A DNA stretch of 21,407 nt from Theristus sp. LFF4_11. Lineage: Eukaryota; Nematoda; Chromadorea; Monhysterida; Xyalidae. Shown piece by piece: positions 1-9,270 of the stretch (within the stretch, counting starts at the first letter, position 1; each line of letters starts with the position of its first letter). The stretch spans positions 1 to 21,407 of the forward strand of contig JASANC010000164.1 in NCBI GenBank assembly GCA_030248135.1, given 5' to 3'. The notes beneath the pieces were generated by a model, which was not told the origin of the DNA, did no database searches, and saw only the letters and a list, made by a program, of their open reading frames with translations. Both the position numbers and the translations under genes were made by a program.

Positions 1-270
1 GCGTGCGTTCGATTGCGGCCCATTAGATAGCGGCCGAAGCTTTGCGGCCGAAGCATTGCGGCCTGAAGGATTGCGGCCTAGGACAATTGCGGCCTGAAGG
101 ATTGCGGCCTGGACGATTGCGGCCTGAAGGATTGCGGCCTGGGACGATTGCGGCCCGGGACGATTGCGGCCCAGGACGATTGCGGCCTGGGACGATTGCG
201 GCCCGGGACGATTGCGGCCCAGGACGATTGCGGCCCGGGACGATTGCGGCCCGGGACGATTGCGGCCCAC
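1..270 (+). repeat. GC-rich 15-16 bp tandem array, left arm of foldback
   Basis: About 17 tandem units built on the core GATTGCGGCC. Units nearest the window edge are variants (CGGCCGAAGC, GGCCTGAAGGATT), while units towards position 270 become regular (GGGACGATTGCGGCCC). The array probably continues left of the window. A second array at 1624-1850 is its reverse complement and shows the same variants in mirrored order. All six-frame open frames in this block are low-complexity translations of the repeat and are not genes. That it is one arm of a large inverted repeat is inference from orientation and variant order. Confidence 0.93.
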
Positions 271-1623
271 GAAATTTTAAAGCGTTGTCATTGTCTTTGT
301 CGCACGCAGCTGGTTATGTTATTCTCGCACACGAGTTTTCAATTCTTTTTTTTTAAGTTGTTTTTGTTTATTGATTTATAATTATGTTTTATTTAGAACC
401 CCAAATCGAAATCTTCCATGCTCAACTTTCCTTGTCGCCGAGCAGAGCTATATTTCATCTGAGCCTTTTTTGTTTAATTTGTTATGAAAGTTTTAAATTA
501 CCAATTAATTATTTAAAATTAAACCAACAAAAAATTCTCATTAAACATTATAACTGTACTTTCTTATGAAAATATCTGAAAATCTTCTTTTGTCTCGAGT
601 CGAGTCCTCAGGCAGAGACCCCACCTAGGGTGGTTGAAAAAACCTAAATCTTCATTTTTTTAAATTGAAAAAAAAATCAGAAATTAAAGTTGTGCTAAAT
701 CAACCAGGGAGTTTGAAGAACCACATTTGATGTGCAAGCGCCTCCCGAATGACTCCCGAAAACTTTCCAGATTTTGTTTGGGTGACCTCATTTACCCCTT
801 TTCCAACCCGTTACCATGCCTCTTCTTGTGTTTTGGCTCACAAAACGTCACTAATTGTCCCCAGCTCAAATGAAAATACACATACCGGGTTGAAATTCGA
901 TCAGTTCTGATGATGTCGCGACGACAGGACACGAAACAGCAACCAGACCACGTGGCGCTTGCAAACGGAGCAGCTCGGACGCTCAGAAATCAGATTGCGA
1001 GGCGAATTGTCACCTTATCTGCATCGGAAATGGTAAGCCAAGCTGTGAAACGCTCAAAAACTTCATCGCCGAAGTTGTCGAATCTAACCAAATAAAACCT
1101 AAATTCAGTCGGTAAAACGGTCCAAAATCGACTACTAACGGTTTTACGAGGTAATATCAAAAAAAATTGTTGAACTTTCGAAAAATTGTGCCAAAATTAA
1201 GGTTTTCAAAGCATATTAGAGGAAAAATTTTCGAATTTTTTTAATCTGCATTTTTTAATCACATAAAAAAATCGATTTTTGTTAAACAACCCTAACCTCC
1301 CCAGCATTTGTTTCAAATCAAACCTCCAAAATATTGGATTTTCAAACATAGGGATTCGGACAACAAACAACAGTTCAAATTTCAATTCAATTCAATTTCA
1401 ATTCAATTTCCATTTAATTCAATTTATATTGCTAACAGCGGCGCAAATATTGGCGCAAATATCAACGATCGATTCGACGCAAGCGCAGCAGACACGACGA
1501 TGACGATGGCTTATACCATTGCTGTTCCAGAGCAGGGGTGTTGGGGGGCGATATAGATGGCTGGAGCAAATATTCTAGATAGATAGAAATTGACCTGGAA
1601 AGGTGACAAAGCATGAAAACGTT
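271..1623. mobile_element. loop of putative foldback element (AT-rich)
   Basis: This is a 1.35 kb AT-rich segment between the two inverted arrays. The inner junctions are themselves imperfect inverted copies: after the last left unit the sequence reads CGGCCCACGAAATTTTAAAG, and the reverse complement of the right junction reads CGGCCCACAACGTTTTCATG, with TTGTCA following in both. No transposase-like reading frame is visible. Positions 370-900 hold nothing I can name beyond A/T-rich sequence. Positions 1375-1432 are low-complexity (CAATT)n. The only coding candidate is the weak two-exon frame at 910-1582. Calling the whole 1-1850 block a foldback transposon is inference. Confidence 0.55.
910..1582 (+). 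CDS. possible two-exon small ORF inside the foldback loop (speculative)
   Basis: Exon 910-1032 opens with ATG-ATG, encodes 41 residues (MMSRRQDTKQQ...) and ends at GAAATG|GTAAGC, a good 5' splice site in phase 0. A phase-0 acceptor, GCTAACAG, at 1438 leads into an open frame of 47 codons that ends at TAG 1580-1582. This second part is strikingly basic (RRKYWRKYQRS, then RRKRSRH) and is followed by a run of four Asp residues. The joined product would be 88 aa, with no domain, signal peptide or membrane segment that I recognise. The acceptor has a poor pyrimidine tract, and the element may carry no gene at all. The chance of coincidence is considerable. Confidence 0.18.
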
Positions 1624-1850
1624 GTGGGCCGCAATCGTGCCGGGCCGCAATCGTCCCGGGCCGCAATCGTCCCAGGCCGCAATCGTCCCAGGCCGTAATC
1701 GTCCCAGGCCGCTATCGTCCAGGCCGCTATCGTCCAGGCCGCTATCGTCCAGGCCGCTATGCTTCGGCCGCAATCGTCCAGGCCGCAATCCTTCAGGCCG
1801 CTACGCTTCGGCCGCAATCGTCCAGGCCGCAATCTCTTGGGCCGCAAAAG
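1624..1850 (-). repeat. GC-rich 15-16 bp tandem array, right arm of foldback
   Basis: About 15 units of the reverse-complement core GGCCGCAATC. Units near 1625-1700 are the regular form (CGTCCCGGGCCGCAAT). The middle ones (1710-1760) have a T-for-A change giving GGCCGCTATCGTCCA four times in a row, a local homogenisation. The outer ones carry CTTCGGCCG and CCTTCAGGCC, the complements of the outer units of the left array. The array stops at 1845-1850 against AT-rich sequence. Long open frames that cross it are repeat translations. Confidence 0.93.
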
Positions 1851-2540
1851 TACATTTGCCCTATCGAGTAACGTTCGGTTTTTTGAGATGTGGAAAATTG
1901 GCGATTTTTCTTTGCGTAGCACACAAGCTGTGTTTCAACGTGCGTTATTATTATGTGACAAAAGCTGCAAATGGAATAAGCTGTGAACGAATAAACAAAC
2001 TGAAAGGCAAGCAGACGCAGATTTTTGCTTTTGTGTGCACAAGAGAGAGACTGGCGCCAGAGTGTCGCGTGAAACATCAGCATTTTTTGGTGCACGTGTG
2101 CGTGCGTGTATGTTGTGGAATGTGTTTTTGCAGCGGTGTATTTGTTGTTGCGCTGGTCTGCACATATTGCATTGTGGTGTTTCTTTTCAACTGGTGTTGC
2201 TTTCTGGATTTTGTGTTTGTGTGCAGTTCAGTTGACCGTTTCTGTGTGGCTTTTCAGCTCTGCTGGTCTGGTTTTCGCTGGTATATTAATGAAATTCTGT
2301 CAGATGGTCAGATTATTGGTAGCCAAGAAGACCGTTACGCATTGACTGGGTCGCCGCAGAACATGGCGCGTCAGTGAGCGTATCACAAATCTCGCCCTTG
2401 CGTCAATAGTTGCAGAAGTGTTTTCTTCCGGTTCCGATCCCCACCCCAGCACATACCACCAGATTCCAATCGTTCAAATTCAGATGGCTATTCTCATTTC
2501 TGCTCATACACCATAATCTCTTTTGATTCGTTCGTTTTTT
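1851..2540. other. T/G-rich non-coding stretch upstream of the receptor
   Basis: No convincing gene is seen. Positions 2090-2280 are rich in TGTG/TTTG on the plus strand (CGTGTGCGTGCGTGTATG and similar), so their translations are hydrophobic and Cys/Val/Phe-rich, but no exon boundary joins them in frame to the receptor. The stretch probably contains promoter and leader sequence of the receptor gene. I see no clear TATA element or other named site. Confidence 0.5.
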
Positions 2541-2543
2541 CAG
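2541..2543 (+). promoter_or_regulatory. candidate 3' splice or trans-splice acceptor of the receptor leader
   Basis: The sequence TTCGTTTTTTCAG|ACGG fits the TTTTCAG acceptor consensus used by most introns in this window and lies 120 nt before the receptor ATG at 2663. It could receive a spliced leader or an upstream 5' UTR exon. No other good acceptor lies between it and the ATG. Position and sequence are seen; use is inferred. Confidence 0.45.
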
Positions 2544-2599
2544 ACGGTGCCACAAACATTAAAAAAAACACGTGAAACCACTGCTAAAATTGATACAGT

Positions 2600-2620
2600 A
2601 TGTCGAGTTCGCGTCGATAA
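2600..2620 (+). promoter_or_regulatory. short upstream ORF in the receptor leader
   Basis: An ATG followed by five codons and TAA (product MSSSRR) sits 42 nt before the receptor start, in the same frame. If the leader begins at 2544, this uORF would be read first and could lower translation. Its TAA also proves that the receptor frame cannot extend further upstream without a splice inside 2621-2662, where no AG acceptor exists. Confidence 0.4.
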
Positions 2621-2662
2621 ACGAATATACAAAAAAAATTGAACTCAATCAAAAAAACGATA

Positions 2663-5600
2663 ATGGCGGACGCACCATCGAACGGCGACTCGATCGCCTC
2701 GCGCGCGTTCGCCGCCGTCGACGCCGTCAATTCGTCGTTGCTGTGCTTCTGCACCGACCCGGGCGTCGCGTGCGACCTGGACGCGCGCACGTGCATTCGC
2801 GCGAACAATGGCGCCTGTTTTCACTCGGCGCACGAACGGTACAACGAACGAACGAGGAAAATGGAGACCGCGCATCGGTTCGGATGCTTGCACGAGGAGC
2901 TCGAGGACACGCCCGCTGGGTCGCCGTTGCAGGTCTGAGGGGATCGTCGACTCCGGCTCCGGCTGGCTCACCTTGGATAGTTTCGAAGGATATCTATCCA
3001 TGCTGTCTTATGTCGGGTTGACTTTTTGTCTTGCAGCATAAAAACGTTTTTTTACCAACCCTAGTGGTATGCAGCAACTTATTATTGAACTGAGTTGTAC
3101 CGTCGAGACTATAATCTGAGACGTCCTGAAAAGGGCACAGCAACTATGCGCTGCGTTCTTGCGCTAAAGAACTGCATTTTTTCTCACTAGTTCGGGTTGT
3201 TGCGATTGGACTCTATTGATATTTTCAATGGAAGTTATGGTTATTTGCGTTTGCCAGGCCAGCCAACCGATTGCATCGAATTGCAGTCATGCAATCGCGG
3301 CTGACGCTGCTGTTTGACAGCGAAAGGCTGATTGGCTGCGTCCTTGCTGCATTCGTAGAGTAGTGCAACCAATCAGCATGTTCAATTCAACCGTGTTGTC
3401 CAAGTGGCATTGCGGTTATTGTCCTGAGCACTCAGATGATCAACCGTAAGTAGGGTTGGCAAAAAAAACGGTTTTTATATGGCTAGGAAAAACCGGTTTT
3501 ATTTGCCATGCCAACCCTAGCCGTGAGTGAGACTGCTGCAGTAACTTTTTTTCGCGCTTGCAGTGTCACGGTCATCTGTCGCAACACCACATGCCGACGA
3601 CGATCGCATGCTGCTACGAAGGCAATTATTGCAATCGATATTTGGATTTGCCCGAGTACAACAAGCAGCGACCGATCAACAGTCAGTGCAGTGCTGATTT
3701 TATGTTTGTTTTATTGTGGTTGGGTTTGCGCTTTTGACCAGCTAACTGAGAGACGTGGTAGTGATTTGAAAAGTTCGTAGCTTTGGATTTGAAGCTGATC
3801 TGTTCAATGATGACGTCGTGGTCTTGCAGGCGTGCTCTTTCACTCGGGTTTTCACTTTTCAGTCTGTTCTAGAGTCGCGCGCACATGCGAAATTAGTGCA
3901 TGGTGTAATCTTGCTGTTTGTGACTGCAACAACGCCAGACGAAAACAAGCACGTACTGTTGACATGACAGTGCATGGTCTTCAGACCGGGACTCTGCAAT
4001 TGGACGCTGATTTGTTGCATCACGAGTTCCATCACATTCAAACCAATCACCTCCGTGTTTTCTATTTATTTACAGCGGACACCACCGGCGATTTCGACTT
4101 TCACCGTGTGCTGCCTCTGATCGCATCGATTTTCGGCGGTGCGCTCATCGTCGCTGTAGTCCTGCTGTTGTTGCTTTGGTTCGCTTACCGACGCACGTAC
4201 AAGCGAACACCACACAAGAATGACAGTCAGTTGTTTTTTCTTTGTTTTTGTTTTTTTTCACGTGTGATCTGTGTTGTGTTCGTAGGAATGGATTGATTAG
4301 TTTATCGACGTTTTGTTTGTTCAACCTTTTTGCCTATATTCTCTCTCGAATTCTGTGTTTTTATTGTTACATTTTATTTGTCTCCTTCGCAGGAAGCATG
4401 TCAAGTCTGTAAAAAGGTGAATTGTTTAAAAAAAGTTAACAAATCGGCAAAAAAAACTGCTACAGACGCCGAGCCCATTTGTCAACCAGAAACATTCTTA
4501 TCTTGAGAGCAATCATCACCAAAATTTTTGCACATGATCACTTGAGCAGCCCAGAGAAATTTTGCAAAGAATAAATAGCATCACATCGCACCCTAAACCA
4601 ACATAATAGCCGTTTGTATACGGCCTATAAAAAATGCTGGCGCCTGTCAGACGGACGCCTTGATTGTGGCGCAGAAAAAAAAACAACGGCAGAAAAACGT
4701 GCAGCCAACATTGTTATATGCGTGTTGTTATAGCAAAAAACTCACGATTTTATGGGCAATTGAAATTCTTCGTTTGAGTTTTGAATGCGGAAGACCCAAG
4801 CGATGCAGTTTGGATTTGATGAGATAGTTAGATGGTGGCTTTGAACGGAAAATTACGCATGTGTATGCCCAAAATTGATGCTCCTTCATTGGTTAACATG
4901 CAGACTGCTAAACTAAAAAAATGCAGAAATGAAGATGCAAGTAATAGTGGGGATTTTTAACAAATGCTTGGAATGCGTTGTTGTGGAGATGTTTTTGCAG
5001 TAATCAAGGATTGTTATTTTCAGAATCGTGGACCAAACTGAACAAGTTGGCGCATCCGTTGATATCAAGCAAATTCGATCGCGTGGACGGGCGGCATCAG
5101 GAGCATGAGAAACCAATCAACAAGCGTCTCGCACTGGTTGGTGTGCTGACACTGGGAGTGATTGTTTCTTGCGTTTGTTGACAGTTGCTGGATTTCTGTT
5201 GTCATTGTTCAGTGTTGGACTTTTGTTAAATGCAAGCAGTCATTTCAATCAATCAGCCAGTCATGTACTGTTACGGCACACGGTTCTTCTGCAGCCAATC
5301 AGATTTTCAATAATAAACCGACGCGATTCCAAAAAAAACTGGTGCAGATAACAAAGGTTACCATTTCAAATCCGATGTCCATTCACTGGGATGGAAAAGC
5401 GAAAAAAGACATCATGCACAGAAAAAACGACCGCAGCATAAAACAAAAAAATGCCCGCTCGAAACTCTTTCAGACCTCCGTCGACTACTCAAGTGGCTCA
5501 GGCAGCGGTATGCCCCAGTTGGTGCAACAGACAATCGCAAGGCAACTGGAGTTTGTCGGCAGCGTCGGGAAGGGCAGATACGGAGAGGTGTGGGTCGCGA

Positions 5601-8600
5601 GGAGAGGCGGCGAGAATGTGGCCGTGAAGGTCAGTGTGAATTCGGCAATCTGAATGTGATTCTGCAGTTTGGTTTTTTAATATGATTATTATCTTTTTTT
5701 TCTTCAAGACCTGCTACTCAATGCGGTTGTAGCCGTGAAAGGAAACAAGTTTCAAACTTCATGTGGCATTTCAAATTCGCGCAAGTGATTCTTTTCTATT
5801 TAGGGGACTCATATCATTTTACCAGTTTTGAATTCCCGCGTAATATATGAAACTTGTTTACCTATCTATGCGCGCATTGAGTCTCGGGACCAAAATAAAA
5901 GATCATAGTGTGGTGTCAGTTGGCTTTTTCACTGTCTGGTGAAAAGATCTGAGTTTCTGAATTTTCAATAATATCACTCCACTCAGCGCAGGTGTTTTTT
6001 ACCACCGAGGAAGCATCGTGGCGGCGAGAGACCGAAATCTACGAGACGTGCATGTTGCGCAATGAAAACATTCTTGGTAATGCGTTTTTTTTATTCAATT
6101 GTGCATTATTTCCAACCTGTCGGCATCAGTCAAAGACACAGTCTAACTCTAAAACATATGCAACTAGTTGATTGGTTGGTGGTTGGTCACATGATGTATG
6201 CTTTCTGTGCAAACCACACTCCGCCTCTCCATGGCACAATGCCTGCGCTGCTGCGCATAATGCATGCATCACGCGACCACCAAGTCACCAACCAACCTAT
6301 CGGCTAGTTGCGATGTTTTAGAGTTAGACTATGGGAGTTGGCAAGAACTGGAAAATCGTGCAATTTGATATAACAAGTTCTTCCCAGCCTTATACTATCA
6401 CTTAAATTCGATTCCATTTCTTTTACACTGGAAATCTTCCCCTTTCGTCGTTTTTTGTGCAGTTTTACTTCTGTTTTTTTGGCACAACTATTGGCTTCGT
6501 ATAGGTACAACTGATTTGCTTCAGGTTTCATTGCGGCCGACATCAAAGGCACCGGTTCGATCACGCAAATGCTGCTCATCACTGACTACCATGAACAGGG
6601 CTCGTTGTATGATTACTTGAAACGGGTACGTCCGTTGCTGACAAGTTCCTAGTCTGAAGACGGAGCGTGTGCACTATGTTTATAACACAGTAACGTGGTA
6701 CACTCACAAACGATCACATCATGCGTACAGTCGAACTCTAAATTATAGGGAATGAGCTGATTCGTTGGTGATCACGGTATGCATGCTTGCTCTGCAAACC
6801 AAACTCCGCTCCCCACAGCAATGCCTGCACGGAATGCTTGCATACCGCTATCACCAACCAAACCAATCAGCTGATTCTCTACAATTAAAGAGTTCGACTG
6901 TACACCAAAATGATATCGTGTCATCATGTGTGTGCCTGTGTGTTTGTTTGTCACTGTGCAACATTATGACTGAGCCAACAGAGTGCACAGCTACGCCGCA
7001 CGGTTTTCACCTCCGATCTCCGCTTCGCCCAATTTCACCATCGCCCCAATTTCAGGTGGCCTACCTAACACCCACCGAGGCGGTGTCCCTCGCGCGTACC
7101 GTGGTCGTCGGGCTCGCTCATTTGCACGAGGAGATCGTGGGTACCCGCGGGAAACCCGCGATCGCGCATCGCGACATCAAATCGAAGAATGTGCTCGTGA
7201 AACGACCGGGACACTGCGCCATTGCGGACTTTGGTCTCGCCGTGAAATACTGCAAGTGCGTGCCGTGGCGGTTGTGATTGTTGTTTGTGATTGAAACTGG
7301 CAGGTTCTGGAACTGAGCTGCATTGTGTGCACTTTATTGAAACAATGATTGCCATTCATCATTTTGCGGGTATGTAATTTGCTGAATGGTTGTGAGTCGC
7401 GTTTGAAAAAAAAATTGATGACTGGATGAACGGAACCAGCAGAGTGGGCACTATAAGATTCCAGAAACGTTTTTTTTTTCAAAGATTTTAATATTTTTCT
7501 GAAAAAGATTTAACCCTTGACTGGATGAACGTGTTGCTCACTCAAATCTGAAAATGTTGATGATTTCATTCGTCGCCCCCCTTTAATTTTCAGGGACACC
7601 GGCTTGGACGTTGCGCACAACACGCGCGTCGGCACGAAACGCTACATGCCGCCGGAGGTGTTGGACGGCACCATGAACGAGCTGGACTTCAACGCTTACA
7701 AACAGGCGGACATGTACTCGTATGGACTGGTGCTCTGGGAGATCACGCGGAGAATTGAGGTCGGCTCAAACGAGCAACCGTGGATTGCAGTGATTTGCTT
7801 TGCACTGGGGTTGATTAGGTTGGCTGTTGGCAGTTGGTTGTGTTCAGTTCGACAGAGGGTTGGTATTGGTGTGCAAAGCAAAAGTTACTTTGGTTTATAA
7901 ATAACCAGTAAGCCACATTTAAACTGGTGTAGTTAATTAACAAAAAATGTTTCTTTTGTAGTTTCACACTTCTCGCATGCTGATTGCTAGCATCGCACTG
8001 TAATCAGGAGCAACCGGCGTCCCGAAAACTAAATCATTGCACAAATTCCAGAAAAGTTGAAAGAAGAAACCATGTTTTACCCAAAAGTATAAACAAGAGT
8101 CGTTTCCATCTTCCATTGCCAACCCATTGACATCCATAACAACAACGGATTCCAGGAAGCGTACCCGAATCGCAGCAGCCTCCCGATGGGCGGCGTCACG
8201 GCGAGCGCCAGCGACACGAGCGACATGCTGCGGTCGCGCGGCGACACCGGCCAGTGGACGGGCAGCGAGCTGACGCTCAGCACGGCGCTGCCGTATCAGT
8301 GTCCGTTCGAGGAGACGATTCCGTCCGATCCGAGTTTCGATGAGATGCGCGCGATCGTGTGCACGCAGCGTCGGCGACCGCCGATACCCGACCATTGGTG
8401 GAAACAGTCGAATGTAAGAGGGGTTGTTGTTTTTCAGATTCTTTATTTCAACGCACAACATCAGTCATGGCAAACAGACGAAAAACATCTGGATAAACGC
8501 CGAATGAAAAAAAATCAGATAATGCGTATTGTTGGTGGATTGTGAGGGAGACTGGTTTTGTTGGCGGAAGGACGGAACTGGTGCAATTGGCGAGACAGCA

Positions 8601-9270
8601 AGACGGTCATTCTGCGTTTCTTGTGACTTCTAAAAATTTGATTGGCCACTGGAAAATGGGATTCCGGGGTCTCATGCGTTTTTTTGTGATACCACCAGCG
8701 TGAAGCGCGAACAAAATTTGGCTTTACTGTGAGACAATCAATCAGCTGAGTGGCTGGGTGTGAATTCGGCTCCCTGATTCCTTCCTTCAGCTCTTTATAG
8801 CCAAACAGCGTGCCAGAATCAGAATTTTAAAAAACATAAGCTGCATAACTTCCGACTGTGGAATCACTGTGCATTGCGAAATGAGCAGCCACCTTGCGCT
8901 GAGTCCGCTATCTGAATTGCTTAAGTCGCCTGTCTCCCTTGTGAACACTCAACACTTTGACACTTTGACACACTCAATGAGTGTGACAACACCACGACAA
9001 TTCTCACCCCCGGCCTCTTTGCAGACGGTGCTGGAGCGTCTCGCGTGCCTGATGATGGAATGCTGGTACCACAGTCCGGAGGCGCGACTGACGGCACTTC
9101 GAGTGAAGAAGACACTCGTCGCGGTCGAGGCGGACGCGCACTCGAGGTCGGAACACTCGAGTCGTCCGGTGACGCCGCCCGGCTCGGAATCGCCGACGCC
9201 GCGAGCGCCGAACCAACCGCAGAGTCTCGGCTGGGCGCCCGAGTGCGCGCTGGCGTTTGCGTCCGTTTGA
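2663..9270 (+). CDS. BMP-class type I TGF-beta superfamily receptor serine/threonine kinase (SMA-6/BMPR1-like)
   Basis: The model has 11 exons: 2663-2932, 3564-3681, 4076-4225, 5024-5136, 5474-5629, 5992-6076, 6525-6625, 7056-7255, 7594-7759, 8156-8413 and 9025-9270. All phases agree, giving 620 aa. The Cys-rich ectodomain (residues 28-114) starts LLCFCTDPG and ends with the family CCxxxxxCN box (CCYEGNYCN). Transmembrane segment about 141-166. GS domain SSGSGSGMP (223-231). Kinase landmarks: GKGRYGEVW, catalytic Lys269, Glu284, HRD 369-371, DFG 389-391, [11 protein letters not shown], and [12 protein letters not shown] near the end. The L45 loop ADIKGTGS (302-309) matches the BMP receptor (ALK3/6) type that directs Smad1/5/8-class signalling. 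Oddities: no signal peptide, about 40 extra residues in the C-lobe (456-496), and a Ser/Pro-rich tail after 573. The exon 4 donor (5137, GTTGGT) is the least certain junction. Identity as a type I receptor is very sure; the BMP subclass is likely. Confidence 0.95.
3012..3064. repeat. degenerate copy of mini palindromic repeat
   Basis: The segment runs from CGGGTTGACTTTTTG to ACGTTTTTTTACCAACCCTA in receptor intron 1. Its right end has the same CCAACCCTAG terminus as the intact 70 bp element 400 bases downstream; the left end has decayed. It is called only by likeness to that copy. Confidence 0.4.
3451..3520. mobile_element. 70 bp mini-MITE with CTAGGGTTGGCA-like ends
   Basis: This short palindrome lies in receptor intron 1. 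The left end is TAGGGTTGGCAAAAAAAACG and the right end TTTGCCATGCCAACCCTAG; inside, ACGGTTTTTA pairs with AAAAACCGGT. Nearly the whole element folds into one hairpin. The related ends suggest a non-autonomous DNA element; no target duplication can be assigned with confidence because the ends include TA and CTAG themselves. Confidence 0.6.
5707..5905. mobile_element. MITE family A copy 1 (ACTCAATGC ends), receptor intron 5
   Basis: The left end GACCTGCTACTCAATGCG and the right end GCGCGCATTGAGTCTCGGGACC are inverted copies. The tail CAAAATAAAAGAT is shared with copy 2 at 15001-15203. Inside, GCATTTCAAATTCGCG pairs with TTTTGAATTCCCGCG. It lies wholly in the intron between the GS exon and the next kinase exon, so it does not disturb the coding frame. 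The DNA transposon superfamily is not clear from the ends. Confidence 0.7.
6140..6330. mobile_element. MITE family B copy 1 (AGTCTAACTCT ends), receptor intron 6
   Basis: A 191 bp element with an exact 18 bp terminal inverted repeat, AGTCTAACTCTAAAACAT, at 6140-6157 and its complement at 6313-6330. Imperfect pairing continues inwards for about 25 more bases (GCAACTAG, then GGTTGGTGGTTGG against CCACCAAGTCACCAACC). The core carries GCATGCATCACG. It is related in ends and core to copies at 6725-6903 and 16601-16766. Those have flanking TA as in Tc1/mariner-type insertions; here the flanking TA is not intact. Confidence 0.8.
6725..6903. mobile_element. MITE family B copy 2 (TA-CAGTCGAACTCT ends), receptor intron 7
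   Basis: The terminal repeats GTACAGTCGAACTCT (6725-6739) and AGAGTTCGACTGTAC (6889-6903) are perfectly inverted. The element proper starts CAGTC and is flanked by TA on both sides, the pattern of Tc1/mariner superfamily insertions. Inner arms include GAGCTGATTCGTTGGTGATCAC against ATCACCAACCAAACCAATCA and ATGCATGCTTGC against GCTTGCAT. No transposase frame is present, so it is non-autonomous. It sits between the exon ending DYLKR and the exon starting VAYLTPTE of the receptor. Confidence 0.85.

Noticed and set aside
42..381. Open frames of 77-104 codons across the left array
   Set aside because: They are translations of the GC-rich tandem unit (repeated RPGTIAARDDCG-type words) in several frames at once; the minus-strand counterparts over 1462-1922 are the same artefact.
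1..1850. CRISPR-like array
   Set aside because: Units are head-to-tail with no unique spacers, and the DNA is clearly eukaryotic.
1613..2377. 254-codon plus-strand open frame
   Set aside because: It begins inside the right array and continues through T/G-rich sequence, giving Cys/Val/Phe-rich low-complexity translation without domain, splice support or codon bias like the real exons.
7415..7525. Direct repeat GACTGGATGAACG in receptor intron 8
   Set aside because: Two 13-base copies about 98 bases apart without terminal repeats or further homology; too little to call an element.
7964..8461. 165-codon minus-strand open frame
   Set aside because: It lies antisense to the GC-rich receptor exon at 8156-8413, whose plus-strand frame has matching splice phases and kinase homology.
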